DNA from: Dehalococcoidia bacterium
Lineage (GTDB): Bacteria; Chloroflexota; Dehalococcoidia; Dehalococcoidales; Fen-1064
NCBI GenBank assembly: GCA_003153955.1
Contig: PMCB01000095.1
Location: 1 to 7,261 of the forward strand
Length of the DNA stretch: 7,261 nt
Direction of reading: 5' to 3'
This document shows, one piece after another, positions 1 through 6,590 of this stretch; positions within the stretch are counted from its first letter, which is position 1; the number at the start of each line of letters is the position of its first letter. The translations under genes and the position numbers were made by a program. The notes under the pieces were generated by a model that was given only the letters and a program-made list of their open reading frames with translations, had not been told where the DNA came from and ran no database searches.

Positions 1-837
1 TTCGGCGCAATAGCTACCATCCCCGTAAGCATTATTGAGACAGGCCTTGTTTTACCTTATCTTTTCGCGCACATTCATGATTTACAAAATTATGCGATAT
101 CCGGTTTCAACAATATGTCCCTGGCGCAAACGGCCTACATGTCTTTCATCGTTGCCGGTTTTACGGAAGAGCTCTCCAAATTTCTCGTGGTCAGGACTAC
201 CATTTACAAATCACCTTATTATGACGAGCCGATCGACGGACTCGTATATTCCTCGGCTGCGGCATTGGGTTTCGCGTCATTGGAAAACATCGGATATCTG
301 CTTTCTTACGGCTGGCAAACGGCACTGATCCGTGCTCCGATTACTACCCTGGCACACGTTACGTTTTCGGCGCTGTGGGGCTATCCATTGGCGCGGAAAA
401 AACTCAAGAAGAAAAATTCCACGCTGCTGCTCTGGCTGGGATTATTGGGTGCCATGGCAGGGCACGGATTGTTCGATTTTCTGGCATTTCAGCAAAACGG
501 CACGCTGAAAAATTTACCGATTCTGATTGTCCTGATTGCTTTGTTCGTAGGCTTGATTGCCTTCTTTGTCTATTTGATAAAACGCGGCCAAAAAACCTCG
601 CCTTTTAACGATATGAATGCCGAATTGCGCATTGCCTGCCCGAATTGTCAGGCACGCATCCCTGATTACGCGGCTTTTTGTCCGGCTTGCGGCGCCAAAC
701 TTCCGGAAAACAGGGAAAGCATGCCCGCCTACTGCGGCAAGTGCGGCGCTGAATTGAGCAAGGGCGAATCTTTCTGCACAACCTGCGGCAGCCGCATTAT
801 TAAAAAATCGGGTTATGCCAATGAACATCGTCGATGA
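1..837 (+). CDS. PrsW-family intramembrane metalloprotease with two C-terminal zinc ribbons (5' partial)
   Basis: The frame is open to base 1, so the N-terminus and first membrane segments lie outside the window; 278 residues are visible. PrsW proteins are polytopic membrane proteases of the CPBP/Abi-related fold; B. subtilis PrsW makes the site-1 cut in anti-sigma factor RsiW. The family signature is present: FTEELSK (EExxK, Glu at visible residues 56-57), the Glu of SLENIGY (95), the His of LAHVTFSALWGY (119) and the His of AGHGLFDF (155). These are the expected membrane-embedded metal and catalytic positions. A last hydrophobic segment (about 172-193) is followed by KRGQK. Two CxxC-x10-CxxC zinc ribbons follow (Cys 213/216/227/230 and 245/248/259/262), probably cytoplasmic. 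The annotated B. subtilis protein has no such tail, so the ribbons are an accessory sensing or docking module; that role is inference. The stop overlaps the next gene. No anti-sigma substrate is visible here. Confidence 0.88.
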   Translation, partial: FGAIATIPVSIIETGLVLPYLFAHIHDLQNYAISGFNNMSLAQTAYMSFIVAGFTEELSKFLVVRTTIYKSPYYDEPIDGLVYSSAAALGFASLENIGYLLSYGWQTALIRAPITTLAHVTFSALWGYPLARKKLKKKNSTLLLWLGLLGAMAGHGLFDFLAFQQNGTLKNLPILIVLIALFVGLIAFFVYLIKRGQKTSPFNDMNAELRIACPNCQARIPDYAAFCPACGAKLPENRESMPAYCGKCGAELSKGESFCTTCGSRIIKKSGYANEHRR

Positions 838-1432
838 AAAATTCAACGAATGGACGCAGGGATTAGACCAGGTCCAGGCGAGAATCAGTGTCTTTCGACA
901 TATCCGGGATATTCCCTATGCGGTCGTGCCTTCTATCATGGATTACCGCGGCTACCGGGATATTTTAAAAATCGGTCTGGGTTCCTGTTCGCCTAAACAC
1001 TTTCTGTTATGCGAAATGTTTCAACGTTTAGGTTTACCGGTTCTTTATGTTGTATATCCGCACCGCTGGGAAGAAATCGCGAAAATTATGGGCGAATATT
1101 CCGAAAGGCTGGAGCAAATGGCCCTGGCACTGCCGGTCAGTCGTCACCTCGCCTGTAAAGTTGAAATCGACGATAGGCTGGTGCTGGTGGATGCTACTAT
1201 CGATTTGCCTTTGCAGAAAGCGGGTTTTACCGTGAATGCCGGTTGGGACGGAAAAAGCGATATGTTGCTGCCGGTAACACCCATCGGTGCTGAAGATTGG
1301 TATTACCATTCAGAGGGCCGTTTGATGAGGACCAGCGTGGCCCCGCAATTTCAAGCCTTTTATCCAGAACTAAACCGCTTTCTGGATCAGATGCGGAGGC
1401 TATATAACTACCTACTGGTAATTGATGAGTAA
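815..1432 (+). CDS. Transglutaminase-like (papain-fold) cysteine protein
   Basis: This is a 205-residue soluble protein with no signal peptide or membrane segment. A Cys in GSCSPKHFLL (C58) at the start of a helix, a His in SRHLACKV (H111) and an Asp in LVDATID (D126) match the Cys-His-Asp order and spacing of the transglutaminase-core superfamily. Many bacterial members are proteases, amidases or unassigned enzymes, so the substrate cannot be named. The charged C-terminal helix (about 180-200) is unlike a catalytic core and may pack on it. The start overlaps the upstream protease gene by 23 bases. A second ATG at 821 would give 203 residues and a 17-base overlap. Neither start has a clear Shine-Dalgarno sequence, which fits translation coupled to the upstream gene. 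The pairing with PrsW suggests a shared membrane or stress role, but this is inference. The superfamily call is fairly firm; the activity is not. Confidence 0.72.
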   Translation: MPMNIVDEKFNEWTQGLDQVQARISVFRHIRDIPYAVVPSIMDYRGYRDILKIGLGSCSPKHFLLCEMFQRLGLPVLYVVYPHRWEEIAKIMGEYSERLEQMALALPVSRHLACKVEIDDRLVLVDATIDLPLQKAGFTVNAGWDGKSDMLLPVTPIGAEDWYYHSEGRLMRTSVAPQFQAFYPELNRFLDQMRRLYNYLLVIDE

Positions 1433-1510
1433 ACCGTTCCCTTTCCCGGATTCTTAATCTGACGCCTGACCGATGAAAGTTGACAGTTTTTTATTGTATG
1501 ACTTTTGGCT

Positions 1511-1539
1511 TTGTATTGACTCTATCCTTGGGTTATACT
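1511..1539 (+). promoter_or_regulatory. Probable sigma-70-type promoter of rsh
   Basis: TTGTAT at 1511-1516 (3 of 6 matches to the -35 consensus) and TATACT at 1534-1539 (5 of 6 to the -10) are separated by 17 bases. Transcription would start near 1546, leaving a leader of about 26 bases that contains the ribosome binding site. The -10 is good and the -35 is weak. Two better -35 look-alikes nearby (TTGACA at 1480, TTGACT at 1516) lack a properly spaced -10. Confidence 0.5.
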
Positions 1540-1556
1540 AAGTTTGTAAATGTAGC

Positions 1557-1565
1557 AAGGTGGGG
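1557..1565 (+). promoter_or_regulatory. Shine-Dalgarno sequence that fixes the rsh start
   Basis: AAGGTGGGG lies 6 bases before a GTG at 1572. It also contains an in-frame GTG at 1560. Using that upstream GTG would place initiation inside the ribosome binding site, with no purine-rich sequence before it, so 1572 is the likely start. Confidence 0.65.
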
Positions 1566-1571
1566 TCGAAC

Positions 1572-3761
1572 GTGCCGCTAAATGATTTGATCGAAAAAGC
1601 AAAAACATATCTTCCGCCGGAAAAAATAGCGGTAATCGAGCGGGCCTATGAGTTTGCGGCTAAAGCGCATGAAGGGCAGTTTCGCAAATCAGGCGAACCT
1701 TACATCGAACACCCGCTGCACGTCGCCATGATCCTCGTTAACCTGCAGATGGACTCCAGCGCTTTGGCTGCCGCCCTGCTGCATGACGTCGAGGAAAACT
1801 GCGGCGTTCAAAACTCTGAAATCATCGAAAAATTCGGCCCGGAAATCGCCAAGCTGGTTGAAGCTACTACCAAATTAGGCAAGATTGCATTAACAGCTGC
1901 GAGCGCTACCCCCAGGCGCGGCGGCGCTTTAAGCGGCGCCAGCCAGGCCGAGAACCTGAGGAAAATGCTGGTTGCGATGGCGGAAGACCTCAGGGTTGTT
2001 TTTATTAAGCTCGCTGACCGTTTGCATAACATGCGCACCCTTCAGGCTTTGAGCCCGGACCAGCAAATCCGGATTTCCCGTGAAACACTGGATATTTACG
2101 CGCCGTTGGCGCATCGTTTGGGTATCTGGGAAGTCAAATGGCAATTGGAAGACCTTGCTTTCCGCTACCTTGAACCTGAAAAATACCGCCGCATCGCTAG
2201 TCTCATTGCCGGGAAACGGGCCGACCGCGAGCGTTTTATTGCGGAAGTCACCTGGTTATTGAAACAGGAGTTCGAGAAAGCCGGGATCACCGCCGAAATC
2301 ACGGGCCGGGCAAAGCATATTTACAGCATCTATCAGAAAACTGAAAAATACATTGCCATGGGCAAAGATTTCGATGATATCCACGACCTGCTGGCGCTGC
2401 GGGTGGTGGTGGAAACCGTGCCGGATTGTTATGCTTCGTTGGGGATTGTCCATAATCTCTGGCATCCGCTGCCCGACCAGTTCGATGACTATATCGCCAA
2501 CCCCAAAGCCAACGGTTACCAGTCCCTGCACACCACGGTAATGTGCGAAGGCACCACGCCGCTGGAGATACAGATACGCTCACGGGAAATGCACCGCATC
2601 GCCGAATACGGTGTGGCGGTACACTGGCGCTATAAAGAAGGCGGCAAGAAAGATGAAAATTATGAGAACGGCATCGGCTGGCTGCGGCAATTAATCGATT
2701 GGCACCGTGAATTAAGCGGCGCGGAAGAATTTCTGGAATCTGTCCGGACGGATGTTTTCAGCGACCAGGTTTTTGTTTACACCCCGAAAGGCGATGTTAA
2801 GGACTTGCCGAAAGGTTCAACGCCTCTGGATTTCGCTTTCCGGATTCATACCGATTTAGGTAACCGTTGTATCGGCGCTAAAGTGAACGGCAAACTTGTC
2901 CCGCTCAATACGGAATTGCATAATGGCGATATCATTGAAATATTAGCCAGTAAAGCCCCGCGCGCCCCCAGTCGCGATTGGTTGAATCAGAACCTCGGGT
3001 ATATTAAAACCACCCATGCTCGCGCCAAAATCAAGCAGTGGTTCACCAAGCAGGAGCGTACTGAAAATGTCGAACGCGGGCGGGAAATGCTGGATAAATT
3101 CATGCGTCACCTCGGTATTAAATTCACCGAACGCGACAACATCGCCAAATTATTCAGCTATGATACTATCGACGAATTTTATGCCGCGTTGGGTTACGGC
3201 GGTATTACCACCCAGCAAATCGCGGCAAAATTGGCCCCGGAGCAGCCGGAAGTAGTCAAACCAACAGGCACCGCCGCCGCTAAACCATCAACATCGTCCA
3301 TCAGGGTACTTGGTGCCGGGGATATGTTGACCAGTCTGGCTCAATGTTGCAATCCGGTGCCCGGAGATGAGATAATCGGATTTGTGACACGGACTCGCGG
3401 TGTCAGTATTCACCGTAAAGACTGTGTTAATATTATTAATGAGGACGAAAAAGAACGGCTGATTGAAGTCGATTGGGGGCAGGCCGGGCTCACCTATCCC
3501 GTTTCGGTGGTGGTAGATGCCTGGAACCGGGTTGGACTGGCCCGTGATATTACCGTGGTGGTCGCGGCGGAAAAAGTAAACATCGCTAACATGAATGTTT
3601 CGGAAAAACCCGACCAGCAGGCAGCCATTTCAATCACAATCGACATCGAAAATCTGGGGCAATTAAGCCGGGTTCTGTCCAGAATTGAGGGTGTCCGGGG
3701 AGTTATCAACGTTGCCCGGGCCGGTGAGGGGACCGCAATTAAGTCCAATCCGCCGTCATAA
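1572..3761 (+). CDS. rsh: Long RelA/SpoT homologue: (p)ppGpp synthetase with atypical hydrolase domain
   Basis: This 729-residue protein has full long-Rsh architecture, at the usual family length. It transfers pyrophosphate from ATP to GDP/GTP to make (p)ppGpp; bifunctional members also hydrolyse it. The HD hydrolase domain (about 20-190) has H47, H71-D72 and D149 in KLADRLHNMRT. The synthetase domain (about 240-357) has GRAKHIYSIY, FDDIHDL, NGYQSLHTTV and LEIQIRS. The TGS domain (about 398-459), the ZFD/CC motif (C592-C593, H614, C618) and the C-terminal ACT domain (about 641-717) complete it. Two features are odd. The hydrolase Glu-Asp diad reads E75-N76, and the synthetase charge motif is QFDD (303-306), close to the EXDD of monofunctional RelA rather than RxKD. 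A loop insertion of about 11 residues sits around 105-125. The start is GTG 1572, four codons inside the longest frame. rpsT follows 56 bases downstream, probably in the same transcript. Confidence 0.93.
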   Translation: MPLNDLIEKAKTYLPPEKIAVIERAYEFAAKAHEGQFRKSGEPYIEHPLHVAMILVNLQMDSSALAAALLHDVEENCGVQNSEIIEKFGPEIAKLVEATTKLGKIALTAASATPRRGGALSGASQAENLRKMLVAMAEDLRVVFIKLADRLHNMRTLQALSPDQQIRISRETLDIYAPLAHRLGIWEVKWQLEDLAFRYLEPEKYRRIASLIAGKRADRERFIAEVTWLLKQEFEKAGITAEITGRAKHIYSIYQKTEKYIAMGKDFDDIHDLLALRVVVETVPDCYASLGIVHNLWHPLPDQFDDYIANPKANGYQSLHTTVMCEGTTPLEIQIRSREMHRIAEYGVAVHWRYKEGGKKDENYENGIGWLRQLIDWHRELSGAEEFLESVRTDVFSDQVFVYTPKGDVKDLPKGSTPLDFAFRIHTDLGNRCIGAKVNGKLVPLNTELHNGDIIEILASKAPRAPSRDWLNQNLGYIKTTHARAKIKQWFTKQERTENVERGREMLDKFMRHLGIKFTERDNIAKLFSYDTIDEFYAALGYGGITTQQIAAKLAPEQPEVVKPTGTAAAKPSTSSIRVLGAGDMLTSLAQCCNPVPGDEIIGFVTRTRGVSIHRKDCVNIINEDEKERLIEVDWGQAGLTYPVSVVVDAWNRVGLARDITVVVAAEKVNIANMNVSEKPDQQAAISITIDIENLGQLSRVLSRIEGVRGVINVARAGEGTAIKSNPPS

Positions 3762-3804
3762 TACGGTGTAGATAAATAAAAATAACAGGCTAATAAAAAA
3801 GCAT

Positions 3805-3810
3805 AAGGAG
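3805..3810 (+). promoter_or_regulatory. Shine-Dalgarno of rpsT preceding a TTG start
   Basis: AAGGAG ends 7 bases before the TTG at 3818. This near-perfect site supports initiation at a rare start codon, and the following codons encode the conserved S20 N-terminus PNI. No convincing promoter lies in the 56 bases after rsh, so rpsT is probably read from the rsh transcript. Confidence 0.8.
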
Positions 3811-3817
3811 TTAACAA

Positions 3818-4084
3818 TTGCCTAATATAGCTTCATCAATCAGAATGTTGCGCACCGATGTCAAACGGACTGCCCGCAATAAAGCCATCCGCACCGAGTG
3901 CAAGAGCAGTGTTACCAAAGCGGAGAAAAAGATTACCGCCGGTGATGCTGGCGAAGCCAAAATCGCGGCCGTCAATGCCATCTCGACGCTGGATAAAGCT
4001 GCCGGCAAGGGCATTATTCATCCCAATAATGCCGCCCGCCGCAAAGCCCGTCTGGTTAAAAAATTAAACGCCTTAAAAAAATAA
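3818..4084 (+). CDS. rpsT: 30S ribosomal protein S20
   Basis: This is an 88-residue, very basic protein that binds 16S rRNA early in assembly of the small subunit. It begins PNIASSIRMLRTD and ends with the S20 hallmark region in which IIHPNNAARRKARL leads into VKKLNALKK. Length and lysine/arginine/alanine-rich helical composition are typical of the family (about 85-90 residues). The start is TTG, chosen because it follows a strong AAGGAG and gives the canonical N-terminus. S20 genes in other bacteria often start with a weak codon, and E. coli S20 uses its own poor start in autoregulation. The same could hold here, but that is inference. It is the last gene of the + strand unit, followed by an intrinsic terminator. 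Confidence 0.96.
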   Translation: MPNIASSIRMLRTDVKRTARNKAIRTECKSSVTKAEKKITAGDAGEAKIAAVNAISTLDKAAGKGIIHPNNAARRKARLVKKLNALKK

Positions 4085-4105
4085 TAACAACCACTTGAAA
4101 TAGAA

Positions 4106-4140
4106 AGAGCCGGATTCAAGAAGAATCCGGCTCTCTTTTT
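4106..4140 (+). terminator. Intrinsic terminator after rpsT, possibly bidirectional
   Basis: A perfect 12-bp stem (AGAGCCGGATTC pairing with GAATCCGGCTCT) has a 5-base loop and is followed by CTTTTT on the + strand. On the - strand the same hairpin is followed by TTTCTATTTC, a weaker T-rich tract. It lies between two converging genes, 21 bases after rpsT and about 28 bases beyond the stop of the surface-protein gene, so it may stop transcription from both sides. Confidence 0.92.
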
Positions 4141-4167
4141 ATTGGATGTTAATTTACCTTGAGTCCT

Positions 4168-6423
4168 TCATCCGGAAATAACGGTTGTCTTTTTCTTTTT
4201 ACCCCGTATTATTAATATTACCGCTCCCGCTATTACGATAATGACACCCGCCGCGATTAATCCGATATTTACATAATTATATGAAAAATCAGCGGTGATA
4301 TTTTGCGGGGCGTCCATTATTGTAGATATACTGCTGTTCTTGTCTGTTACCGAACCGGTCCATCCTGTGAATGAATAGATAAACATCTTTGGTTTGGCCG
4401 TGAGTTGAACGCTTGTGCCCGTTGCGGCGTAAATAGTTTTCGGCGTGCCCGCAGGGACTGTTCCGGTAGAAGCCCCATAGGTATACGAAACGGCCAATTT
4501 ATCCGGAGCGGTGATTGTCAGCCCGGGGTAAAATGTTGCCGTTTCCGTTGCCGGAGAATCAACTTCTATACTTGCGCTGCTGTTCTCCCCGGAATAAGAA
4601 CCCTGTCCCGAACCGCTCCAATTCTCGAACTGCCATCCGGCGTTTGCCGTCGCCTCCGTTTGGAAAGAAGTGCCCGCGTTATGCCAGTCGCTGATTGATG
4701 AAACGGAGCCTCCCTCCGTCGGGGTATGGCTAATAGTTATGAAGTACTGATGCTCATAAGGAATGCTGATTATCGAAGATGAAGTAATGTTTCCGGTCAG
4801 GGAAGAAGATGTTTGCCAGCGTTCCCCTGAGGTTGACCCCGGTAAAAGATTTGTAATTGAATCAGGCGCATTGCTGTCGATCCAAAGCCCCTGCGGTTGT
4901 GTCGTTAAGGTTTGGGTCAGCGGCGAACCGAATGCGGTAGCAGTAAAAGTCGGCGCTCCCGGCGTTCCCCCGTCCAAAACCGCATAGCTCACTGTGGTCA
5001 GATATTGATGAAAGTATTGTGTCGTGATTGTGCCTGAAGATGACACTGTACCCGAAGTCGAGGTAGTGGTCCAGCGCTCGGAAGATGATGAGCCGGCCAG
5101 CGGGGTTGGGTAGAAATATTGTGCCGCATCCGACCAGACGGGCGTACCGGCAATCGTGGGTGTCGGCGTGCCGAATTGCTGGCAGGTTATCGACGGGGTG
5201 GAATAACCGGAGCCGCCCCCGATTATGCTGAAACCGAAGGTGACCAGGTATTGGTGGAAATATATAAAAGATATCGTCTGCGGTGCGTTAGCCGTTCCGG
5301 TAGTCGCCTGATTGGTTTGCCACCGTTCCGTCGGGGTAGATGAAGATAACAGGTCCGGCACGCTCCAGGCGGTACCGGAATCAACCGAGAATACCTGGTT
5401 GGATTGCGTTAGTGTCGCGGTCTGTTTCACGCCGGCTGAGACATATGTCAATACCGGTGCCGCCGCATTGCCGCCGTCTGATATTGAATAATTAAATGTC
5501 AGCGCCACCGTGGATATGTTTCCGGTAACAAACTGGGTAGCATTTTCATACACACTGGTCCCGTTTGAAGACAGGGATTGCAGTTGAGTGGGATTGGCAA
5601 AAGAAACCGGTGATGGACTGCTTTTTGAAAACAAACCGGTCTGGGTGCCGTTTGGCGCCACGGAAAATTCATCTATCCATAGCCATGCGGAGGTAATACC
5701 TGACCCGTTGGCAGTATAAGTTACCTTTTGTTCATCCCCGTAGTAAGGGTTGCTGTGATACCATTCGGTCATCAATCCGGTGAAGAAACCGTGGGAATTG
5801 CCGGGCGCCGACGAACTGCCGGTGAAGCTCGTCGCTCCCGCCGCTGAGTAAGTTTTCTGGGTCTGTGCCCCGGTGTTCTGGTCGGAGCCCTGCATGACCA
5901 CGCTGCCGTTGGAGAAACTCAGAGTAAGTAAAATCGTGTCTCCCGGATTTACCGGCGAAATAGCTGCCATCCCGCCGCCGGTGGCGGGGTAAACGCTGGA
6001 ACCCGAGGAGTTGAAGACTTCATAGGCTAATTGAAATCCGGTGGACGCGCTGCCGTCCCAATCATAAGAAAGCCCTACCTGATACCAGTAGCCGGTATTT
6101 CCCAGGCCGTTCAATAGATACGCAGGGCCGTAGCCATCCGTACCTGTTTGTGCCACGGCGGTTACTTTATATGCCAGCGAAGTGAAGTTTTGTGTGAACG
6201 TGGTTCCAAGCTGCTCATCATACAGGGTAATATTCGGCTGGCCCGCAAACGGGTAGGCGGCAAACCTGGGGGCTGCCGGCGGCCGGACGGTTGTTTGGGG
6301 TGTAGTTTGAATTCCTAACTGGCGGTTGACCGGACAAAATGAAATCATTACCGCCAGCGATAACACCGCCGGGAGCAAAGCGAACAATTTTCTCATGTTT
6401 TTAAGGCCTTTAACTGTCGGCAT
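4168..6423 (-). CDS. Secreted, C-terminally membrane-anchored repeat surface protein
   Basis: This 751-residue protein is rich in Ser, Thr, Gly and aromatics. A signal peptide or N-terminal membrane segment (about 13-29, after MRK) leads into a Pro/Thr linker. An N-terminal beta-rich domain (about 60-255) has GYWYQVGLSYDW, FQLAYEVF and SAWLWIDEFSV, which suggests a carbohydrate-binding-like jelly roll. Three tandem repeats follow (308-393, 394-475, 476-561), each ending near HQY. Two modules resemble InlB B-type repeats (562-631 with WQFENWSGSGQGSYSG; 634-713 with FTGWTGS). A C-terminal membrane helix (719-739) and RGKKKK form a stop-transfer anchor. There is no LPXTG, dockerin or catalytic motif. 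The style recalls archaeal and Dehalococcoidia cell-surface proteins, including those alongside thermopsin-like domains, but I recognise no named family. An adhesive or envelope role is inferred. An internal ATG at 6396 (residue 10) would give a tidier signal peptide and is a real alternative start. Confidence 0.85.
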   Translation of the reverse strand: MPTVKGLKNMRKLFALLPAVLSLAVMISFCPVNRQLGIQTTPQTTVRPPAAPRFAAYPFAGQPNITLYDEQLGTTFTQNFTSLAYKVTAVAQTGTDGYGPAYLLNGLGNTGYWYQVGLSYDWDGSASTGFQLAYEVFNSSGSSVYPATGGGMAAISPVNPGDTILLTLSFSNGSVVMQGSDQNTGAQTQKTYSAAGATSFTGSSSAPGNSHGFFTGLMTEWYHSNPYYGDEQKVTYTANGSGITSAWLWIDEFSVAPNGTQTGLFSKSSPSPVSFANPTQLQSLSSNGTSVYENATQFVTGNISTVALTFNYSISDGGNAAAPVLTYVSAGVKQTATLTQSNQVFSVDSGTAWSVPDLLSSSTPTERWQTNQATTGTANAPQTISFIYFHQYLVTFGFSIIGGGSGYSTPSITCQQFGTPTPTIAGTPVWSDAAQYFYPTPLAGSSSSERWTTTSTSGTVSSSGTITTQYFHQYLTTVSYAVLDGGTPGAPTFTATAFGSPLTQTLTTQPQGLWIDSNAPDSITNLLPGSTSGERWQTSSSLTGNITSSSIISIPYEHQYFITISHTPTEGGSVSSISDWHNAGTSFQTEATANAGWQFENWSGSGQGSYSGENSSASIEVDSPATETATFYPGLTITAPDKLAVSYTYGASTGTVPAGTPKTIYAATGTSVQLTAKPKMFIYSFTGWTGSVTDKNSSISTIMDAPQNITADFSYNYVNIGLIAAGVIIVIAGAVILIIRGKKKKTTVISG
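4207..4269 (-). other. C-terminal transmembrane anchor of the surface protein
   Basis: Residues about 719-739 form an uninterrupted hydrophobic stretch of Ile, Val, Ala, Gly and Leu, followed directly by RGKKKK. This is the usual arrangement for a single-pass protein with most of its length outside the cell and a short basic tail inside. Confidence 0.85.
4531..4740 (-). other. InlB B-repeat-like module in the surface protein
   Basis: Residues 562-631 run from ITISHTPTEGGSV through AGTSFQTEATANAGWQFENW to a final ATETATF. The pattern of GGSV, AGT, small-residue beta strands, GWxFxxWSG and terminal A-x-F is that of divergent InlB B-type repeats, common in bacterial and archaeal surface proteins. 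A second, more divergent copy follows at residues 634-713 (FTGWTGS, ADFSY). Confidence 0.7.
4741..4998 (-). repeat. Surface-protein tandem repeat unit 3
   Basis: Residues 476-561 (86 residues) begin TTVSYAVLDGG, contain SGERWQTSSS and end YEHQYF. The strand-GG start, central ERW and final HQY are shared with the two preceding units. Outside these motifs the units have diverged, so the duplication is old. Confidence 0.8.
4999..5244 (-). repeat. Surface-protein tandem repeat unit 2
   Basis: Residues 394-475 (82 residues) begin VTFGFSIIGGG, contain SSERWTTTSTSG and end YFHQYL. It holds the only cysteine of the mature part of the protein (ITCQQF). Confidence 0.8.
5245..5502 (-). repeat. Surface-protein tandem repeat unit 1
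   Basis: Residues 308-393 (86 residues) begin LTFNYSISDGG, contain PTERWQTNQATTG and end YFHQYL. Its ends line up exactly with those of unit 2, which defines the repeat boundaries. Confidence 0.8.
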
Positions 6424-6537
6424 ATTTTTCCCGTCATAATGCGCCGCTGCTTCTCAAATAAAATATTGGAGAGATAACTTCTTCCGCCGGATTGAACAAT
6501 TGGTGCTAATGCGGCTCACCTGAATGGCATTTATGAG

Positions 6538-6566
6538 ATATTACAACACTCGGCCCGGAATATCAA
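6538..6566 (-). promoter_or_regulatory. Promoter of the surface-protein gene
   Basis: On the - strand, TTGATA (6566-6561, 5 of 6 to the -35 consensus) and TAATAT (6543-6538, 4 of 6 to the -10) are exactly 17 bases apart. Transcription would begin near 6531, giving a leader of about 108 bases to ATG 6423, or about 135 to ATG 6396. It sits downstream of the rplY terminator, so the surface-protein gene is probably its own transcription unit. Confidence 0.6.
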
Positions 6567-6590
6567 TAAAATAAGTTAAATTAAAACAAT

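Noticed and set aside
1..837. PrsW-like protein as a CPBP/Abi bacteriocin-immunity or defence gene
   Set aside because: The motif spacing and the FASLEN and HVTFSALWGY segments are those of PrsW, and no bacteriocin or defence genes are adjacent.
1480..1485. Perfect TTGACA -35 box upstream of rsh
   Set aside because: No -10-like sequence occurs 16-18 bases downstream; that position reads TTTTGG.
1440..1495. Possible terminator after the transglutaminase-like gene (run of T at 1487-1492)
   Set aside because: No stable stem precedes the T run; the CTGAC and TTGACAG stretches are not complementary.
1516..1539. TTGACT paired with TATACT as the rsh promoter
   Set aside because: The spacer is only 12 bases, too short for a sigma-70 promoter; TTGTAT at 1511 gives 17.
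4405..5343. Three + strand open frames opposite the surface-protein gene
   Set aside because: Low-complexity, Arg/Cys-rich shadow translations with no domain, signal or ribosome binding site.
6334..6348. Lipoprotein signal (Cys after a hydrophobic stretch) in the surface protein
   Set aside because: The sequence before the Cys is MISF, not a lipobox ending in Ala/Gly/Ser before Cys.
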